The notes: generated from the letters alone by a model not told the origin. A DNA stretch of 64,000 nt from Heterostelium album PN500 (GCF_000004825.1 NW_008805092.1:663358-727357); one strand, 5' to 3'; numbered from the stretch's first letter, positions 1 through 13,234 are shown. Program-made: numbers and translations.

Positions 1-752
1 AACAACGGTTTCTTTGTGTTGAAATGAGCAGCCAGTGACTCTACAAAGTAAGTTCTACTCTTACGAATAGCAAATACATCGAGTAACAGCTTTTGTTGTT
101 CAATGTTGATTGGTACCTCTTCGTTATCATCGAATATCGCCTCTGTATAACGATCGATAAACTCTCTCAATACCTCGTTATCCTCATTACCATTTGCATT
201 GGCAGCACCATTAGAGTTACTTCCATTACTACCACTATAGTTTGCCAAAATAATAGTTGATTGAGGTATATTCTTTAATAATGAACCACGTCTAAAACTA
301 CTATCACCATTGAAACTAGATGGTGAAGATGATAATGTTATACCATTATTATTACTACTACTATTATTATTACTACTATCATTATGACCATTATTATTAT
401 TATTGATTGTTGATTGATTTAATGGTTTCATTGCTAATGATGATGGTCTTCTTGGTTTATAATTGTTTAGTTGTTTGGAATATGGTATTCTCAAAGAGTA
501 GAGAGTCTCACTCATCTCTGGAATATCAGTGTAACTATATGATGGCTGTAGAGGTTTTCCCTCATTGTCAACATTCGTGTCATCCAAACCAGGTATTTCA
601 ACTGATTCATAATCAGGATTAGTCTTTACTTTCGAAATATGTGTAACTATTGTTTGATAGAATGATACATAGGTCGATGCACTACCAACACTATTTCCAT
701 TCTCACTGGAGCTACTACTACTATTACTACTATTACTACTTGTTAATCCTGT

Positions 753-784
<32 letters not shown>

Positions 785-2496
785 CGGCAGCTAATTTACT
801 TTGTGAATTCTCAAATTGATTTAACTGACATATATAATTAAAGAATGACAGATTATCTTGAGTTTGATCTAAAAATGTTGTTACAGCTGATGTTTCAATT
901 AAATCTGTTAAGAAATTCTAAGATATTGAGATTATAAGTAAATTAGATCTATTTCAATGTTACTATTCGAATATAACTTACAACTACTTCAGTATCTTGA
1001 TGTTTCATTAAGAAGGATGCAGTGTTGAATGATGTGATTGGTTTAGGATACTTTCTAAGTAGATATCGGTAGGAATTTACATCGTAGAAGAATGAAAGGA
1101 AGAATTCTAGGAATACTGCTCTTATCTTGTCATCGTTGTTCAGGTTTGGGAGTTGTTGGTGTGCCGGTGTTGGAGGTGGGAATGCTATGCTGATGTTTGA
1201 TAGGTCGGGATAGAGTATCTCTTGGATACGGTTTTGAAGTATTGTACATTGTTGCTCGGGAAGTGTCGGTGGTGTTATTGTCGAGGGAATCGTGATTGTC
1301 TGTTGATCGAGATTGACGATTGTGATATCGTTGTTGTCCATTTGGAACGGACGTTTATCGTTGTAGTACATACCGACGATGAGTGGTGTCGGTGCCTGAA
1401 GAAAATCGATAAGAATATTCGGGAGAATTGGAATGTAGACGTGTGGCCATGAGAATGGGTAGAGTAAGTTCGACACTGATTCACAGGCAATGGTGAGAAG
1501 CGATTGGTTCGAACTGATAAAGAGTAGACGTCGCTCGAGTAGCGCCAGTGAGAATATCTTGAGGACGTTCTGAGTGCCAAGAATATTAAAGATGATACCA
1601 AAGTTGACGTCGACCTGTGGGAACATGTATTGCGAGGGAATTCCATACTTGAAAGGCTTCAGTGGGTAGGAATGTAATGGTGGTGCAACATATGTGAATT
1701 CATAACCGGCGATCATGCGTGGCAAATCGTTGACAACATTGGAGATCAAACGTTCAAAAGGAAATCGGTGATGGTGCTCCTTTGGAATAGAATAGATATA
1801 ACAAAGTAACTCTCGTAATAAATAATAACATGGAAATCTTGATAATAAACAAATTGAAACTGGTGAATATAATACTTTTTTATCTTTATAATCCTGGATA
1901 TAAAAAAAAAGTGTTAATAAATAATCAATTTGTTTCATTATTTTTTCTTTTAATAGATTAACTAAACATACAATATGATCAGATGGTATTTGTTGATAAT
2001 AAACCAATGATGCAGCATAAAATCTCGATCCATCCAATTCTGTTAAACAAAAAGTTGATAAACTTGGTTCTTCTTTTTTATCTTTAATATATAATCCATT
2101 TGGAAAACAAAACTAAAATAAATTAATAATATTAATAATATTAATAAAATGATTGATTGTAAAAAGATATATTTTTAATGATTGATTGATTGATTGACAT
2201 ACCATCCAAATATGAGGTGGTAATGCTTGTTCATGATTCTGTGTTGGGTATCTCTCTAATATTTCTACTTGGAATGGCTTTTCAATCTGATCTATTACAA
2301 TTGATCTATTTATACCACAAACAATATAATAGTCTATCAATCTATAATAATTATTCAATCCATTTGAATCGCCTAAACTACTGCTCATACTACTGTTCAT
2401 TGATAAATTACTACTACTATTACTTGGTGATACCAATGGTGATGAAATTGTATTATTATTGGGTGTTGATATTTTACTGAATTTGATTTCTTCCAT
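1..2496 (-). CDS. DENN-domain protein (3' end beyond window)
   Basis: Probable Rab guanine-nucleotide exchange factor. Three exons are visible: 2203-2496, 982-2112 and 1-917, all joined in phase 0 with GT..AG introns; the frame is still open at base 1, so the C-terminus lies outside the window. Exon 1 has a Ser/Asn-rich leader and the start of uDENN (LERYPTQNHEQALPPHIWM), continued as FCFPNGLYI in exon 2. The cDENN core follows (SRFYAASLVYY, SRFPCYYLL, then LLERRLLFISSNQSLL and PHVYIPILP). Exon 3 starts with NFLTDLIETSAVTTFL, as in dDENN, then runs into a low-complexity tail with Ala, Ser and Asn runs. Identity as a DENN protein is firm; the Rab partner and subfamily cannot be told from sequence reading. 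Confidence 0.85.
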
Positions 2497-2512
2497 TTTG
2501 GAACTAATTAAT

Positions 2513-2543
<31 letters not shown>

Positions 2544-3827
2544 GTATACAAATAAATTAAAAATAAGCAAATATTTAATAGGTAGTTGAATATATTACTA
2601 TCAACTACTAACTACTACTTTAGCACTCTACTACTATTCTATCTATTTTTACACTTTTAAACTTTGATTGCTAAAGTTCTTTCTATTCTTGCTCTGACTA
2701 ATCGTGATATCTCTTTCTTTTACATCAGATTTGGTTGATAATGTATTTGAGTGTGTAAGATTATTATAATTTGAGAAATAAGGGGGTTTTGGTGAGTGGA
2801 AGTGATGTGAAATAAAAAGGTGTTGAGCCTCTAATTAGTGGGTGTGAAGTTGTGAGTGGAAAGGGGCTATTATATGGGTGTGGTACGAATTTCTCAAAAT
2901 ATTAAAACAATATTGATCGTTCTACAATTGTCATAGAAGTTTTCCTAGCTAGTTGTTAACAATTGTTTACTAAATAACAAGGACCTTATCTACAATATCT
3001 GTTGTTGCTATTGTTGTAGTGTTGTTATATTGATTGTTGTGTATCAACAGTTTTATCTCCAATAATCAAATTTAACTTTTATAAGCCTTTCATCAAAAAA
3101 AAAAAACCAAAAAAAACCAAAAGAAAAAAGTAAAAAAAAAAATTAACAGATTGATTAATCACAAAAAACATCAAAAAAAATATACTTTAATCCGATTTTT
3201 AGAAAAGAATGGATGGTTCTGTTTTTTTTGGAATAAACAAAAACAAAAATTAAAAAAAAACATCCAAACAGGGATAAGGAGCTTGTTTGCACTATTTTTT
3301 TCTTTTTTTTTTTAATTTTCGCAAATTTTTTTTTTAATTTTTAGATTTGTTTTTTTTTTAAAAGTTAAGTTTGTGTGTTTTGCTGATGGGCAATTGTAAT
3401 GCATTGGAAATTGAATTAGAATGTTCTGTGGAGATGATCACCACCACAAAAAAATACAAACTTAAAAATGATTAGATATGTTCACTTCAAAGCATCATGA
3501 TATAATCAACATATTATCATGAATAGATAAAAATAAGTTTTGTTTATTTTTTTTGTACGTATTTATAATGGACCAGGCTTATACAATTGCAATGCATTGG
3601 AGTTCACAAAATTATGTAAGTCTGATTTTCAAAAAGATAAAAAGATTATTTTAGATACAATTGTAAAAATATTGTTATTTTTTTATAGTTAAGTTTTGAT
3701 TATTTATTTGGATTTAATAGATATCTGTTTGATTGTTTTTGATATTTTTCTTTTTTTTTTGCATAAGATGATGATTTTTGTTTTTGTTGTTTTTGTTTTT
3801 GTTATTATTGTTTTTTTTTTTTTTATA
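2497..3827. other. Intergenic, upstream of the DENN gene
   Basis: About 1.3 kb of AT-rich DNA between two minus-strand genes. It begins with an (AATA)n tract just upstream of the DENN start and has long A and T runs at 3090-3360. An 18-bp motif, CAATTGYAATGCATTGGA, occurs at 3391-3408 and again at 3584-3601 in the same orientation. I see no coding exon. Confidence 0.6.
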
Positions 3828-5824
3828 TTACATTTCCATATTGCAATCAGAATCTTCACCACTGTAGAGTCTATCTCTTGTGTATTGTTTATAAGGTGTT
3901 GAATTCGCTTCTTTATCGGATGCCATAATTGAGACTTGTGATCTTCTCTTTGAAGTGGATGTCATTTCGAGACCGTTCATCTCATTTCTTCTGCCATCCT
4001 CTTCTTCAGAGTCGGACAACTCTGCGGCGTTTTGAACACGACGATCTCTCTCTGCCTCTGAAATTCTAACGTCTGGATCCTCATCATCTTCGTCTTCGGA
4101 ATCGTTGAATGCATCGGGTGGTATATCATGATGTGCAATACTTGGTGCATGATTCAAGTGTCTAAGGTTCTCTAAAATTTGAATCCTAAATTAAAATAAA
4201 ATTTTAATTGTTAATTATTTGAAATAAATGATTGGGTTTAATTAGCATATATGGAACATACTTTAATTTCTCTAAATAATCTTTGGAGTTTTGATTCTCC
4301 ATGTTGTTGGGAGTGATGTGAAGTCGGTAGTCTGGACCAAAGTACTCTAGATAGTCGTTGTATGGCAGCTCGTCAGAGAGTTCCTGATCCACCAGAATCG
4401 ATGTTTCATAGGCCCAACATCTAGCGACATTCTTGATTGTGTATCCACCACCACCGAGAATCATCAACGGCAGATTGAACGACTTCATAAACTCGACGCA
4501 CTGAGCATGTCCCCTCAGAGACAAGTTGAATCCACCCAACCTGTCACCTGTCAAAGAATCCGCTCCACATTGTAAAACAATAGCCTCTGGTCTATATGAA
4601 TCCATAACACCTTGCATAACCTAATAGAATTTAATTATTGGTTGCCCAATAATAGTTTGTTAATAACTTGAGCAATCTGTATATTTGTGTAGAAAACAAT
4701 GATAACTTACAGGTTTGAATATACTTTGATAACTGTGATCATCGATACCATCTTTAAGTGGGAAATTCAAAGCGTAGTATTTACCTTTGCCAGCACCTAA
4801 ATCCTTGACATCACCGGTACCGGGGAAGTAGTCACCATATTTATGAAAAGATACTGTCATTACACGATCGGTAGTATAGAATGCCTCTTCTACACCATCA
4901 CCATGATGAATATCAATATCGATATAAACTACACGTTTATGATGTCTATTAAAAGATAGATAAAATAAATGACGGATTTCCAAATTTAGTAATCAATCCT
5001 ATCGATAGATCTCCAAAGATTTAATAAAAACAACAACAACAACAACACCACCAACAAAACAACATACTTTAATAACTCTAAAATAGCTAAAACGATATCA
5101 TTTGTGTAGCAGAAACCGGATGCCTCTGATTTCTTGGCATGATGCAATCCACCTGCCCAATTGATTGAAATATCAGAGTCTTTTCTATTGAGTTTGATAG
5201 CTGCTCCAATTGATCCACCCGATGAAATCTGACAAAAGTTATACATTCCATCGAAAACTGGACAATCATATCTTACATTATCTATTTATTGTGTTATTAT
5301 TAGTAAAGATAGTAAGTAAGTAAGTAACTAGATATCAATTTATTAATGATGATTTTATTTTACTTACATTTAATTAATTGCTTTGAATAATCATTCATAT
5401 TGTCGGGTGTAATCAATCTTAGGAAATTGATATAATCATCCGAATGGAAATTGGTGAGATCATTCTCAACTGCTTTTCTTGGTCTCTATAGTTATTTAAT
5501 TAATTATAGTATAATAAAGTAATTGTAATGATGACCGATTGATTAGTAAACTCTCTTTTAAATTAAACGAACGAACTAATGTTTGCAAACATACAAATAT
5601 TTGCAACTTTTTATAAACTCCATAGTTTAAGACAAGGTTGTGTGTCATTCTAATTCTGTGTGGTTTCATAGGATGATTCTGTCCATAATAATGATTTCCT
5701 ACTTCATCTGTTATGTTATTCAAAGTAATAAATAAATAAATAAAGTATAATTATCATTACAAAAAACAGTTATTAGCTATAAATACATACTATCATAGAA
5801 ATAAGATACTTTCTTTTTACTCAT
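3828..5824 (-). CDS. Class I (RPD3-type) histone deacetylase
   Basis: Zinc-dependent lysine deacetylase acting on histones in nuclear co-repressor complexes. Seven exons: 5791-5824, 5595-5707, 5368-5485, 5068-5281, 4711-4945, 4262-4620 and 3828-4185. They give 476 residues with frame kept at every junction. The start [11 protein letters not shown] matches the family N-terminus. Catalytic features are present: [18 protein letters not shown] (paired His near residue 135), [17 protein letters not shown] with zinc ligands, [16 protein letters not shown] with the third ligand, and [15 protein letters not shown] with the catalytic Tyr. The C-terminus has the acidic [15 protein letters not shown] and ELSDSEEED segments seen in HDAC1/2 tails, a likely CK2 target by analogy. 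It is probably the orthologue of one of the D. discoideum class I enzymes (hdaA/hdaB), but I cannot decide which. Confidence 0.95.
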
Positions 5825-6715
5825 TTTCTGTAAGATGATTTATATATCTAAAATATATATATTTACTAATAAAATTCGAACAAATGAAACTCAATAATTA
5901 ATTGAAGTTATTTTTTTAAAAAAATTTTAGTTTTTTTTTTTTTTTTTTTTTTTTTGTATCTAAAGTTTTTTTTTGTTGGGTAAGTTAATTCCTTTTTAGA
6001 AAATTTTTTGTATTTTCCCCAAATTGAGTTAAGTTCCAACAACGGAAACTCACCAAACCCTCTCATAATAATAAAAATTCTAATAAAAGAGGTGTTTGGT
6101 CATTTACACAGTATTCCACTCATGGTATTGAATAGTTGACCTAGCAACGCTATATTATCATTCTTTCAATTTCTTATGTGATCTACACTAATAATCATTT
6201 AAATTTTAAAGGTAAAAAAACCATTTTTTTTTTATCAAATTATTTTATTAAAATTGAACGCGTAAGAAATAAATTTGAACAAAGAGATTTTTTTTTTTTT
6301 CAATTTTTTAGATTGTCCAGAAGATTTATTACTAGTATTTAGAAAATTAATTGACATGTATCTATTGGAATTTTAAAGACAAAAAAAAGAATGTTTATAG
6401 AATTTTTAATTGGGAGATTCAAGTAAAATGTTTTTTGAAAATATGGGAAGAGTCAATAGTTATTTTCACTTCAATATACATTCTACACTTTGGCACTCTT
6501 AAAGCGTGAATTACTGATCAAATAAATAATAAATCTTAGAATTTAAATATATTTTATAGAATTTTAAAATTTTTGAAAGAGTTTTGACTTTGTTATTGAA
6601 ACATTGGTAAATCACTAAATAGTCATAACAATTTATCATTAAAATCAAAGTATTATTATATATTCAATATAAAAAAATAAATAGATGTATAAATAAAAAA
6701 ATTTTGGTTATATGT
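5825..6715. other. Intergenic between HDAC and WDR26-like genes
   Basis: About 890 bp, AT-rich, holding the HDAC upstream region and the 3' flank of the next minus-strand gene. It contains a 27-nt T run near 5930-5955. No open reading frame of note and no RNA gene recognised. Confidence 0.6.
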
Positions 6716-8996
6716 TTATTTTGATTTTAATTTACTTCCAGATGCGCTATTATTATTGTTGTTATTATTATTATTGGAGACTGAATCATTATTGGAGGAG
6801 TTGGATAATTCCAATTCTTTTCTGGTCCAAACTCTAATGGTTTCGTCATCACTCGCCGAACAAAATAAATAGGGATCGGTAGGACTCCATGCCACACAAT
6901 TGACGGTCTTGGTGTGTCCAGAGAGACACTCGAGGAGTGCACCGTTCTGACGACGCCAAATGTATATTTTAGAGTCTTCGCTGCCCGACAATATAAAACC
7001 TTCGTCGACACCACCGAAACACGATCGAATGACAAAGCGACCTTGACGCTGTCCACGGTATTTCTGCACGATGATGCGCTTCTCCAGGTCCCACAAGTGG
7101 ATCTCCTGGTTGGAGGTGTTGACGATGATGTAGCGCGAATCCTGTGAGAGCGCCATCGACATGATCGCCTCGGTCTCGGCGATGCTAATCTCTGGTCGCT
7201 CTGCATCGATGTCAAAGATGCGGATCTTCTTCTCCTGGCAGATAACGATGAGTTGCTTGCCGTCGCGGTGAATCGCCATGTCGTTGACACGAGCACATGC
7301 CCAACTTCTAATTGGTACACTGACTTGGTGTGTAGTCTCTGGAGTGGCGATGTTCCAGAGGTAGAGATTCTTGTCGTTGCCACCGCTGACGAAACGCTTG
7401 CCGTCCGGGTGCCAAGCGCAGCATGTCACAGCGTCGGTGTGTTTCGAGTAGGTCTTGAGACAGACGGCTTCGTCGACCGACCACAGCTTCACAGAGTTGT
7501 CAGAGGATGCACTGATGAGGTAGCGATCGTCGGGTGACCATGAGAGATACGAAACGTCTTTGTTGTGACCGCTCAGAGTGGCCAACACCCTTGGTTCCTG
7601 TGGAACCGCTTCGTACAACGTAGACATATCCCAAATGAGAATCTGTGAGTCTTTGGAGCAAGACGCCAACTTCTTACCGTTATTCGAAAACTTCAAGTAC
7701 CATACTTCATCTCTATGTTTACCTGCTAAAGTATATTTACATTCCAATGGCATTTGATTCCTATATATAAGATTGGATTTATATTGTTGTTGTTAATAAT
7801 TTGATCGATCAAATTTCAATAACAATAATATTGTGTTGATGACATACCTATTACAAGCATGATCTTCAAATAAATTATAATGTGATTTCGTAGTGTTATG
7901 ATATAGACATTTAGTGGTTTGATATTGTATTGCCTGCATAATGAGTTGTTCTAATCTATTTTCAGGTACCATTATCTCTGAACTAACAAATTCTATAATA
8001 ACAAGTTAATAAGTGATTGTTGTTTGTTGACATTTATCCTTAAAGGATTGATTGATATTGATCAACAGCAATCTATCTATACTTACTTCTTATGTCATTA
8101 AGTAATTTAGTTCTCGAAAGATGACCAGCACCAGGCCAAAATGAACGTTTCTTTAAATCCAAGGTATCTGTACACATTATTAAACTGGTGAGTGACTGTA
8201 GTTTGTGCGGATCTTTACTGATTGGTGTGATCTCACATCTCAGACACTCCAATGCTTCTTTAACTTTCTTAATCTCCAACAACTCCAAAAACTTTTGACT
8301 ATATATTAAAAACTTTACACTCTAAAATAATTAATGATAAAACATTAATAACTACTAAAGATGATGATCATGATAATGATGACAGTTAAATATAAAAATA
8401 TTGACACATACATCAAGATCGTTTTGTGACTTAATCTTTAGGTATGGCAGTAGATTTTCAACTTTCTTCCAATCGCCTTCCATTGTACTATTTATAAATT
8501 GCATTACCTCTGGTGTCTGTAGGTTAACACCACTGTCTTTCTCCAAAAAGTCTGCCGATTTCCTTTTATAATGTTATTAAAAATGGTGTTTGTTAATAAG
8601 ATATTCATCGTCATTACCATCAGTTATCATAGTTGTTTGTGAATGTTTTAAAAGTATTAATATATAATTGATAACATACTTGTATCCAAGATAATGTAAT
8701 GATTGAATTAAAAGTCTTATCAGTTCATTTTTGTTGAATGCAGTACTCTCGCCATTGACATCACTCATTGTGATCAGTTCGTCAGGATTCATTAGGAAAT
8801 CAGCAGTACCAACTCCATTGGTTAGGGGATGTGTACCATTTGTATTATTATTATTACTGTCACTCGACATATTGAATCTAACTCTTTTTAGTGGTCTACT
8901 ATTATTATTATTGCTATTATTATTATTATTATTATTTACAATTGGTGATTGATCTACTTCTACTTCTACCTCTACTTGTTCTTCTATATCTTGTAA

Positions 8997-9027
<31 letters not shown>

Positions 9028-9170
9028 ACTTGTTGTTGCTCTTGTTGTTGTAGTTGTTGTAGTTCTTGTTCCTCAGATTCAAGTTGTTGTCGACTTCTTC
9101 GTCGTTGTGAAGGTGTTTGTCCCTCCAAGGTTGATGATCTATTCTGAGAGTCCGTAATGATTGCCTCTCA
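6716..9170 (-). CDS. wdr26: WDR26/Gid7-type LisH-CTLH-WD40 protein
   Basis: Predicted subunit of the CTLH/GID E3 ubiquitin ligase. Exons: 8680-9128 or further (5' end unresolved), 8412-8562, 8087-8321, 7848-7992 and 6716-7760. Order of parts: Gln/Glu-rich leader, LisH helix (NELIRLLIQSLHYLGYK), CTLH (VMQFINSTMEGDWKKVENLL), a linker ending in CLYHNTTKSHYNLFEDHACN, then seven WD40 blades starting with HRDEVWYLKFSNNGKKLASC and ending in VRIWTRKELELS-like sequence and an Asn run. The blade order and linker match WDR26. Oddity: the open frame runs up to an in-frame TGA near 9170 with no ATG before 8870 (MSSDSN). From that Met the protein would be 588 residues and would lose the charged leader. The true start is therefore internal, non-AUG, or in an undetected exon. 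Confidence 0.87.
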
Positions 9171-9903
9171 ATTACACTACAACAAAAAGTCAGTGCACAA
9201 TAATATCAAACAAAAAAAGAAAAATAAGAAACAATATATAAATGTTTGTGAATGATGATGATGATGATGCTAATAAATAATAATATTATGGTTCTTTAAC
9301 TAACTATATACACTTCTAACTAAACTATCTAATTATCTATCTTATCTATCACACTACTTGATTACTATTATATAAATATATTATCTACACTTTTAATTCA
9401 TCAATTAACTATAATATAATTATCTATCTATTATTATACTTTTAATAATTAATAAACATAAAAAAAAAAAAAAACAGAAAAACAAACAAACTTTTAATTA
9501 AGTTTTTTTTTTAATAATTTTTTAAATATTTTATTTTTTAAAATTGTTACTTAAATATTTACTAAAGTTATCTAAAAGTTTTCAATTATTAAATAAAATA
9601 TCATATTCTTTAATTATTACAAATAAACTCTTATTTTGTACTTTTATGAACAATATCTTTTTTTTTTGTAAATAGTTTATAACTAACTTCTTAATTTTTT
9701 TGGATTGCCTATTGGTTTCAATAATTTTGTTTATAAGTCAACAAATTAAAAATAAAAGATATTTTTTTTATATTTGTAAAATAGATACAGATAAAAAATA
9801 TTTGTAATATTATTTTTTTATTTAAAGATTTGTTTTTTACAAAAAAAATATTTAAACCTGGAATTTATCTATTTTTCGAAACAAAAACAATAAATAAATA
9901 TTT
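9171..9903. other. Intergenic, very AT-rich
   Basis: Upstream of the WDR26-like gene. It holds a (GAT)n patch at about 9253-9270 and several A/T homopolymers. The few minus-strand ATGs (near 9401 and 9457) run into stops within a few codons, so none provides a first exon for the neighbouring gene. Confidence 0.55.
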
Positions 9904-10408
9904 TTATTGGTGTTCATTGTTGGAATTAAAAAATAATAATAAAATTTTTAATATTTTTGAAATTTCATTAGCTTTAATACCTCTTACAAATAATTCTGTT
10001 GCTTCGATCTTAAACTCTATATTATTAATATTACTGCTATTAGTATGTTGTTCTGTACCTGATTCTGTTTTCGAGTGTAGAGTACTATAATATATCACTT
10101 AAGCACATGATATTCAATATCTTGAGAGTATTGTTGTATATCAACATCTCTCCTATTGATTTCAGATGCTTAAGGTCAATACCTCTCAATTTCAAGTATT
10201 GGATGGATCGATTTTCATTACCAGCCAATACATAATAGAATGAACTTGAGAGAATATGACAAGATACAGTAAGTCTCAATGAATCGGTTGTCTTGATTGC
10301 AGTACAAAGATGGAATGATGCACTATCTATGATAGGACTGTTATATAAAGGTTCTCTATAGCAATGATTCGATAGATTCAGTGACTTTAGTGATTTACGG
10401 GTGGCCAC
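9904..10408 (-). pseudogene. Leucine-rich-repeat gene remnant
   Basis: Two overlapping open frames resemble dictyostelid LRR proteins. The first (10085-10408) reads SLKSLNLSNHCYREPL and YLKLRGIDLKHLKSIGEML, ending NNTLKILNIMCLS. The second, in another frame (9904-10098), reads IEATELFVRGIKANEI, like the helix half of the next repeat. The first has no ATG: its frame opens from TTCAATAG into GTG GCC. A frame change is needed near 10095. I could find no starting exon upstream, so a truncated, frame-disrupted copy is the simplest reading; an unrecognised multi-exon gene remains possible. Confidence 0.4.
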
Positions 10409-10740
10409 TATTGAACAAAGAATTAAAAGTTTTTTTAATTGGTAGATTTTTTGATCTTTTTATAAACTATTAAAAAAAAAAAAGATATTATTCTTTTACA
10501 ATTTAGATATCGGGCTTTTAAACCTGGATAGTAATGTCAAAAATGTCAAACTATCAATTAGAAAACAAAAGATCTTTTCAATTCCAAATAAAATAAATTA
10601 AGAACTAACTCTTACTTCCTATAAAATTAAATTATAATATGATTTACTTGTTCCTAAATTGATAAAAAAACATTTTTCTTTTGTTTGATAAAAAAATAAT
10701 ACATTGATATAACTTAACCAATAGTTTTATTAGATTCAGT
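10409..10740. other. Intergenic
   Basis: About 330 bp of AT-rich sequence between the LRR remnant and the 3' end of the dehydrogenase gene. No coding exon seen. Confidence 0.5.
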
Positions 10741-11706
10741 TTAAGGTGTCATATCTGAATTTGATCCGTTTGTTTCAAAGTCAGTTTGATTGGTAAATTC
10801 TTCCCATCTCTTTTGGTCATTGAACAACAGATCTGTTCTAATTTTAAGCATTGAGTGTGACTCTGGAGAAATAAAGAGATGTGCAGTATCACCCTCTGAT
10901 TGATAAACTCTAATTAAGATATCCAATATTTTCGATGGATCACATGGTTGAGTTCCACTATACTGATTGATAATGAAATCTAAAACACCATGAACATGTT
11001 TATAGTCTTCGATTTGTTTATTTGGTTTATAGACATCGGCCTTTTTTTAATAATTTAAAGTAAATTAATTGATATTACATAACTTTTAATAATATTAATA
11101 TTCTCTTTTACTTACATCTAAAATAGGGGTTCTGGTAGCACCTAAATTGATAATAGTCACTTTAATACCGAATGGTTTAACTTCTTGAGCATAGGATTCC
11201 ATCAATCCATCGAGTGCAAACTTGGTGGCGCAATAGGTGCTGTGGCCAGTAAGACCTTGGAGTGCACAGATCGTCGACATACTGAATACATATCCGAATT
11301 GTTGGCTTCTAAGGATTGGTGTTATATTACGGAGTACATTGAAAACGCCAAACACATTGGTGTCGAAATTAGCACGGACTTCTTTGTCGGAATTCTCCTC
11401 CAATGCACCGGAAATCGAGAATCCAGCATTGTTAACGACAACATCGATTCTACCGAATTTATTTAGTGAATCGTTCAGCGATTGCTTTATACTGTCTTCA
11501 TTGAGCAAGTCAACCTGTACCGCCAAGAAATGATCGGTGTTGCCAACGTGACCGACAGCATCGACCAACCTCTGTTTATCTCTTGTCGTACCAACGACCT
11601 TGAATCCATAGGTCAACAATTGCTTTACCAGTATCAAACCGATTCCACTCGAAGCACCAGTGATATACCAAACTTTATCAACAGATTTAATTTCTAAACT
11701 TGACAT
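10741..11706 (-). CDS. Short-chain dehydrogenase/reductase
   Basis: NAD(P)-dependent oxidoreductase of the classical SDR family. Two exons, 11116-11706 and 10741-11040, joined in phase 0, give 296 residues. Rossmann motif TGASSGIG lies at residues 16-23, NNAG at 92-95, and the active site is a Ser in FSMSTICALQG followed by Y158-CAT-K162. The C-terminal ~100 residues in exon 2 (PNKQIEDYKHVHGVLDF..) are helical and longer than the minimal SDR core, as in many dictyostelid SDRs. Substrate cannot be inferred. It is divergent from the next plus-strand gene with 450 bp between them. Confidence 0.9.
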
Positions 11707-12157
11707 TTCTCTATTTATAATTTATTTCTCTACAAAGGTAGTAAAAACAATATTAGTTACCATTACAATATACCTCTTTGATTTGATATGTATTTTAAAA
11801 TATATATTTAAAATGTGAAGTAGTAAAAGTATACATCTTCACATAAAGCGATCGCATCAAGTGTTTGTCAAATTACATTTTTTTTGCTCTCATTCTCAAA
11901 GAGAATATTCTTCAGATTGACATACTGTTGAGATTAAACAAAACATTAAAAGTGATAACAAATTAGGACCAACACTATTTATTATTCTCTTAAACAAAAA
12001 AACAAAAAAGTTGTACTAATTTTTCTTTTAAAAAAAAAAATTATCTTTTTTTTTTTTTGAAAATATGTGGTGGTGGTAAACGAAAAGCAATAGAATTTCT
12101 GACTGGATATTTATTAATAATACTAGAGACAGTGTTAGATAGTCAGATATAATTAGA
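11707..12157. promoter_or_regulatory. Divergent intergenic region
   Basis: About 450 bp between the start of the SDR gene (minus) and the Mit_KHE1-type gene (plus), so it must hold both promoters. It has A and T runs at 11990-12060 next to the plus-strand gene, typical of dictyostelid upstream regions. No specific operator recognised. Confidence 0.45.
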
Positions 12158-13078
12158 ATGAGAGTATTTCTGATTCAACTGGCAAACAAAAGATGGACAC
12201 TCTACTCTGAGAAGTCAGAGTTTTTGATAAAGTCTACCATTGACTTTAGCTCGAGTTCTTCGGGTGCAGCTGCTACACTAGACAAACCAGGAAGAATATC
12301 AAAGATGATACAATTCCTAAAGGATAAAGCATCAGAGTCTAAGCAAGAGATTGACAATGCTGTTGAAGGTCAAGGTATAAAAGGTAAAATGAAGCAATTA
12401 CTTCGTAAACTAGATGAGAGAATACATCCTGAAGAATCTATAATGATAACGTATGTTGCTGTTGCTTTAACAACTCAATAAACTATCACTAATATTAACA
12501 TGTCTATTTATATTAACATATTCAGATTTCATAAAATAAATGATGATAATCTTTTTATTAAACACAATACTGAACAACATCACAAAGTAAATCCATTGTT
12601 AGATCATCACCATCACCATCATAAGAATAATACACAGTTGGCAATTCAACAGTTTCACGAGAGACAACAAAGACCTGTGTTTACTATTAACTATCCTGTG
12701 GCGTTGGGTGATAGACGTGCAATGAGATACACTCATATCGTGGTGAGACAACGTGTTCAATATCATAAGTTTTGGGCAGGTGTAAATCTGGCGTTGATTC
12801 CACTGACTGCAGCGGCAACCATTCTACCGGGACCTAATGTATTTCTCGCTTGGAATCTTTACAGACTCTATAGTCACTTGATGGCTGTAAAAGGTGGATT
12901 GAATTTAATGCGTGTATCACAACAACACAACAAAATACTCTACAAAGAACACCAACAACTCGATAACTCAATCTTTAACAACAAACAATCGATTGACCAA
13001 CTATCTACACACGCTAAAATACCTGGTCTATTTGAATTTATTAAAAGAATAGAAGATTGTGAAAACAAACCAATTTTA

Positions 13079-13129
<51 letters not shown>

Positions 13130-13234
13130 TCCACAACATCTACATCGACATCAACAACAAATACATCTTCAACAACCACTACAACTTCAACAACCACATC
13201 TTCAAAGCCCGAATCAACAACATTAACTAACTAA
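12158..13234 (+). CDS. Mitochondrial K+/H+-exchange-related (Mit_KHE1) protein
   Basis: Member of the fungal/protist family related to yeast YDL183C, linked to mitochondrial K+/H+ exchange. Exons 12158-12450 and 12526-13234 join in phase 2, giving 333 residues. The N-terminus MRVFLIQLANKRWTLYSEK matches the family signature. The conserved C-terminal block includes ERQQRPVFTINYP, then VRQRVQYHKFWAGVNLALIP, a hydrophobic hairpin around TILPGPNVFLAWNLYRLYSH, and AVKGGLNLM. The tail after residue ~285 is a run of Asn (AAT repeats at 13078-13128) followed by Ser/Thr. The family assignment is from motif memory, and the exchanger role is inferred from family literature, not shown here. Confidence 0.72.
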
